Shown here one piece after another: positions 9,164-9,185 of a DNA stretch of 9,185 bases. Numbering within the stretch: position 1 is the stretch's first letter; the number at the start of each line of letters is the position of its first letter. Source of the stretch: Halococcaceae archaeon. Its GTDB lineage: Archaea; Halobacteriota; Halobacteria; Halobacteriales; Halalkalicoccaceae. The position numbers were made by a program, and so were the translations under genes. The stretch lies in NCBI GenBank assembly GCA_007128515.1, contig SKXI01000339.1, forward strand, positions 1 to 9,185, read 5' to 3'. Under the pieces are notes generated by a model, which saw only the letters and a program-made list of their open reading frames with translations, was not told the origin of the DNA and did not search any database.

Positions 9164-9185
9164 TACGGTACTGACAGGGGGCAGC

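Overview
The window reads as chromosomal DNA of a halophilic archaeon (Halobacteria). It is very GC-rich and the predicted proteins carry a heavy Asp/Glu surplus. First genes of transcription units start without a ribosome binding site about 25-29 bp after an AT-rich TATA-like element, the leaderless arrangement typical of this class, while an internal operon gene has a strong Shine-Dalgarno. This placement comes from sequence character and protein families; no species is identified.

Layout, left to right: (1) the 5' two-thirds or so of an M28-type zinc aminopeptidase gene on the minus strand, cut by the left edge (1-770). (2) A 95-bp divergent promoter region (771-865). (3) A soluble CapA/PgsA-family protein on the plus strand (866-2203). 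(4) carB, the large subunit of carbamoyl-phosphate synthase, with its own promoter and no carA in the window (2268-5456). (5) A small membrane protein of unknown function on the minus strand, whose 3' end overlaps the carB end by 25 bp (5432-5956). (6) A short divergent promoter region, then a plus-strand RNA gene at 6040-6167. It has a complete tRNA acceptor stem, D arm, T arm and anticodon stem, but 61 nt instead of 7 where the anticodon loop should be. (7) A three-gene minus-strand operon with overlapping ends, in transcription order 9163 to 6170: a secreted, membrane-anchored protein with CARDB-like Ig domains, a MacB/LolD-type ABC ATPase, and a MacB/FtsX-type permease.

The window is almost fully coding. 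CarB makes carbamoyl phosphate for pyrimidine and arginine synthesis. The three-gene operon encodes an apparently complete MacB-like ABC unit (ATPase, permease and an extracytoplasmic partner) whose substrate cannot be read from sequence. The peptidase, CapA-like and membrane-protein genes are separate units.

The strongest candidate for something undescribed is the RNA gene at 6040-6167. Its tRNA body keeps nearly every conserved tertiary-contact base. However, no way of removing the insertion from within the loop gives U33, and I cannot draw an archaeal bulge-helix-bulge splice motif. An alternative 7-bp hairpin competes with the cloverleaf. It may be a tRNA with an unusual intron, a degenerate tRNA, or a tRNA-like RNA with another role.
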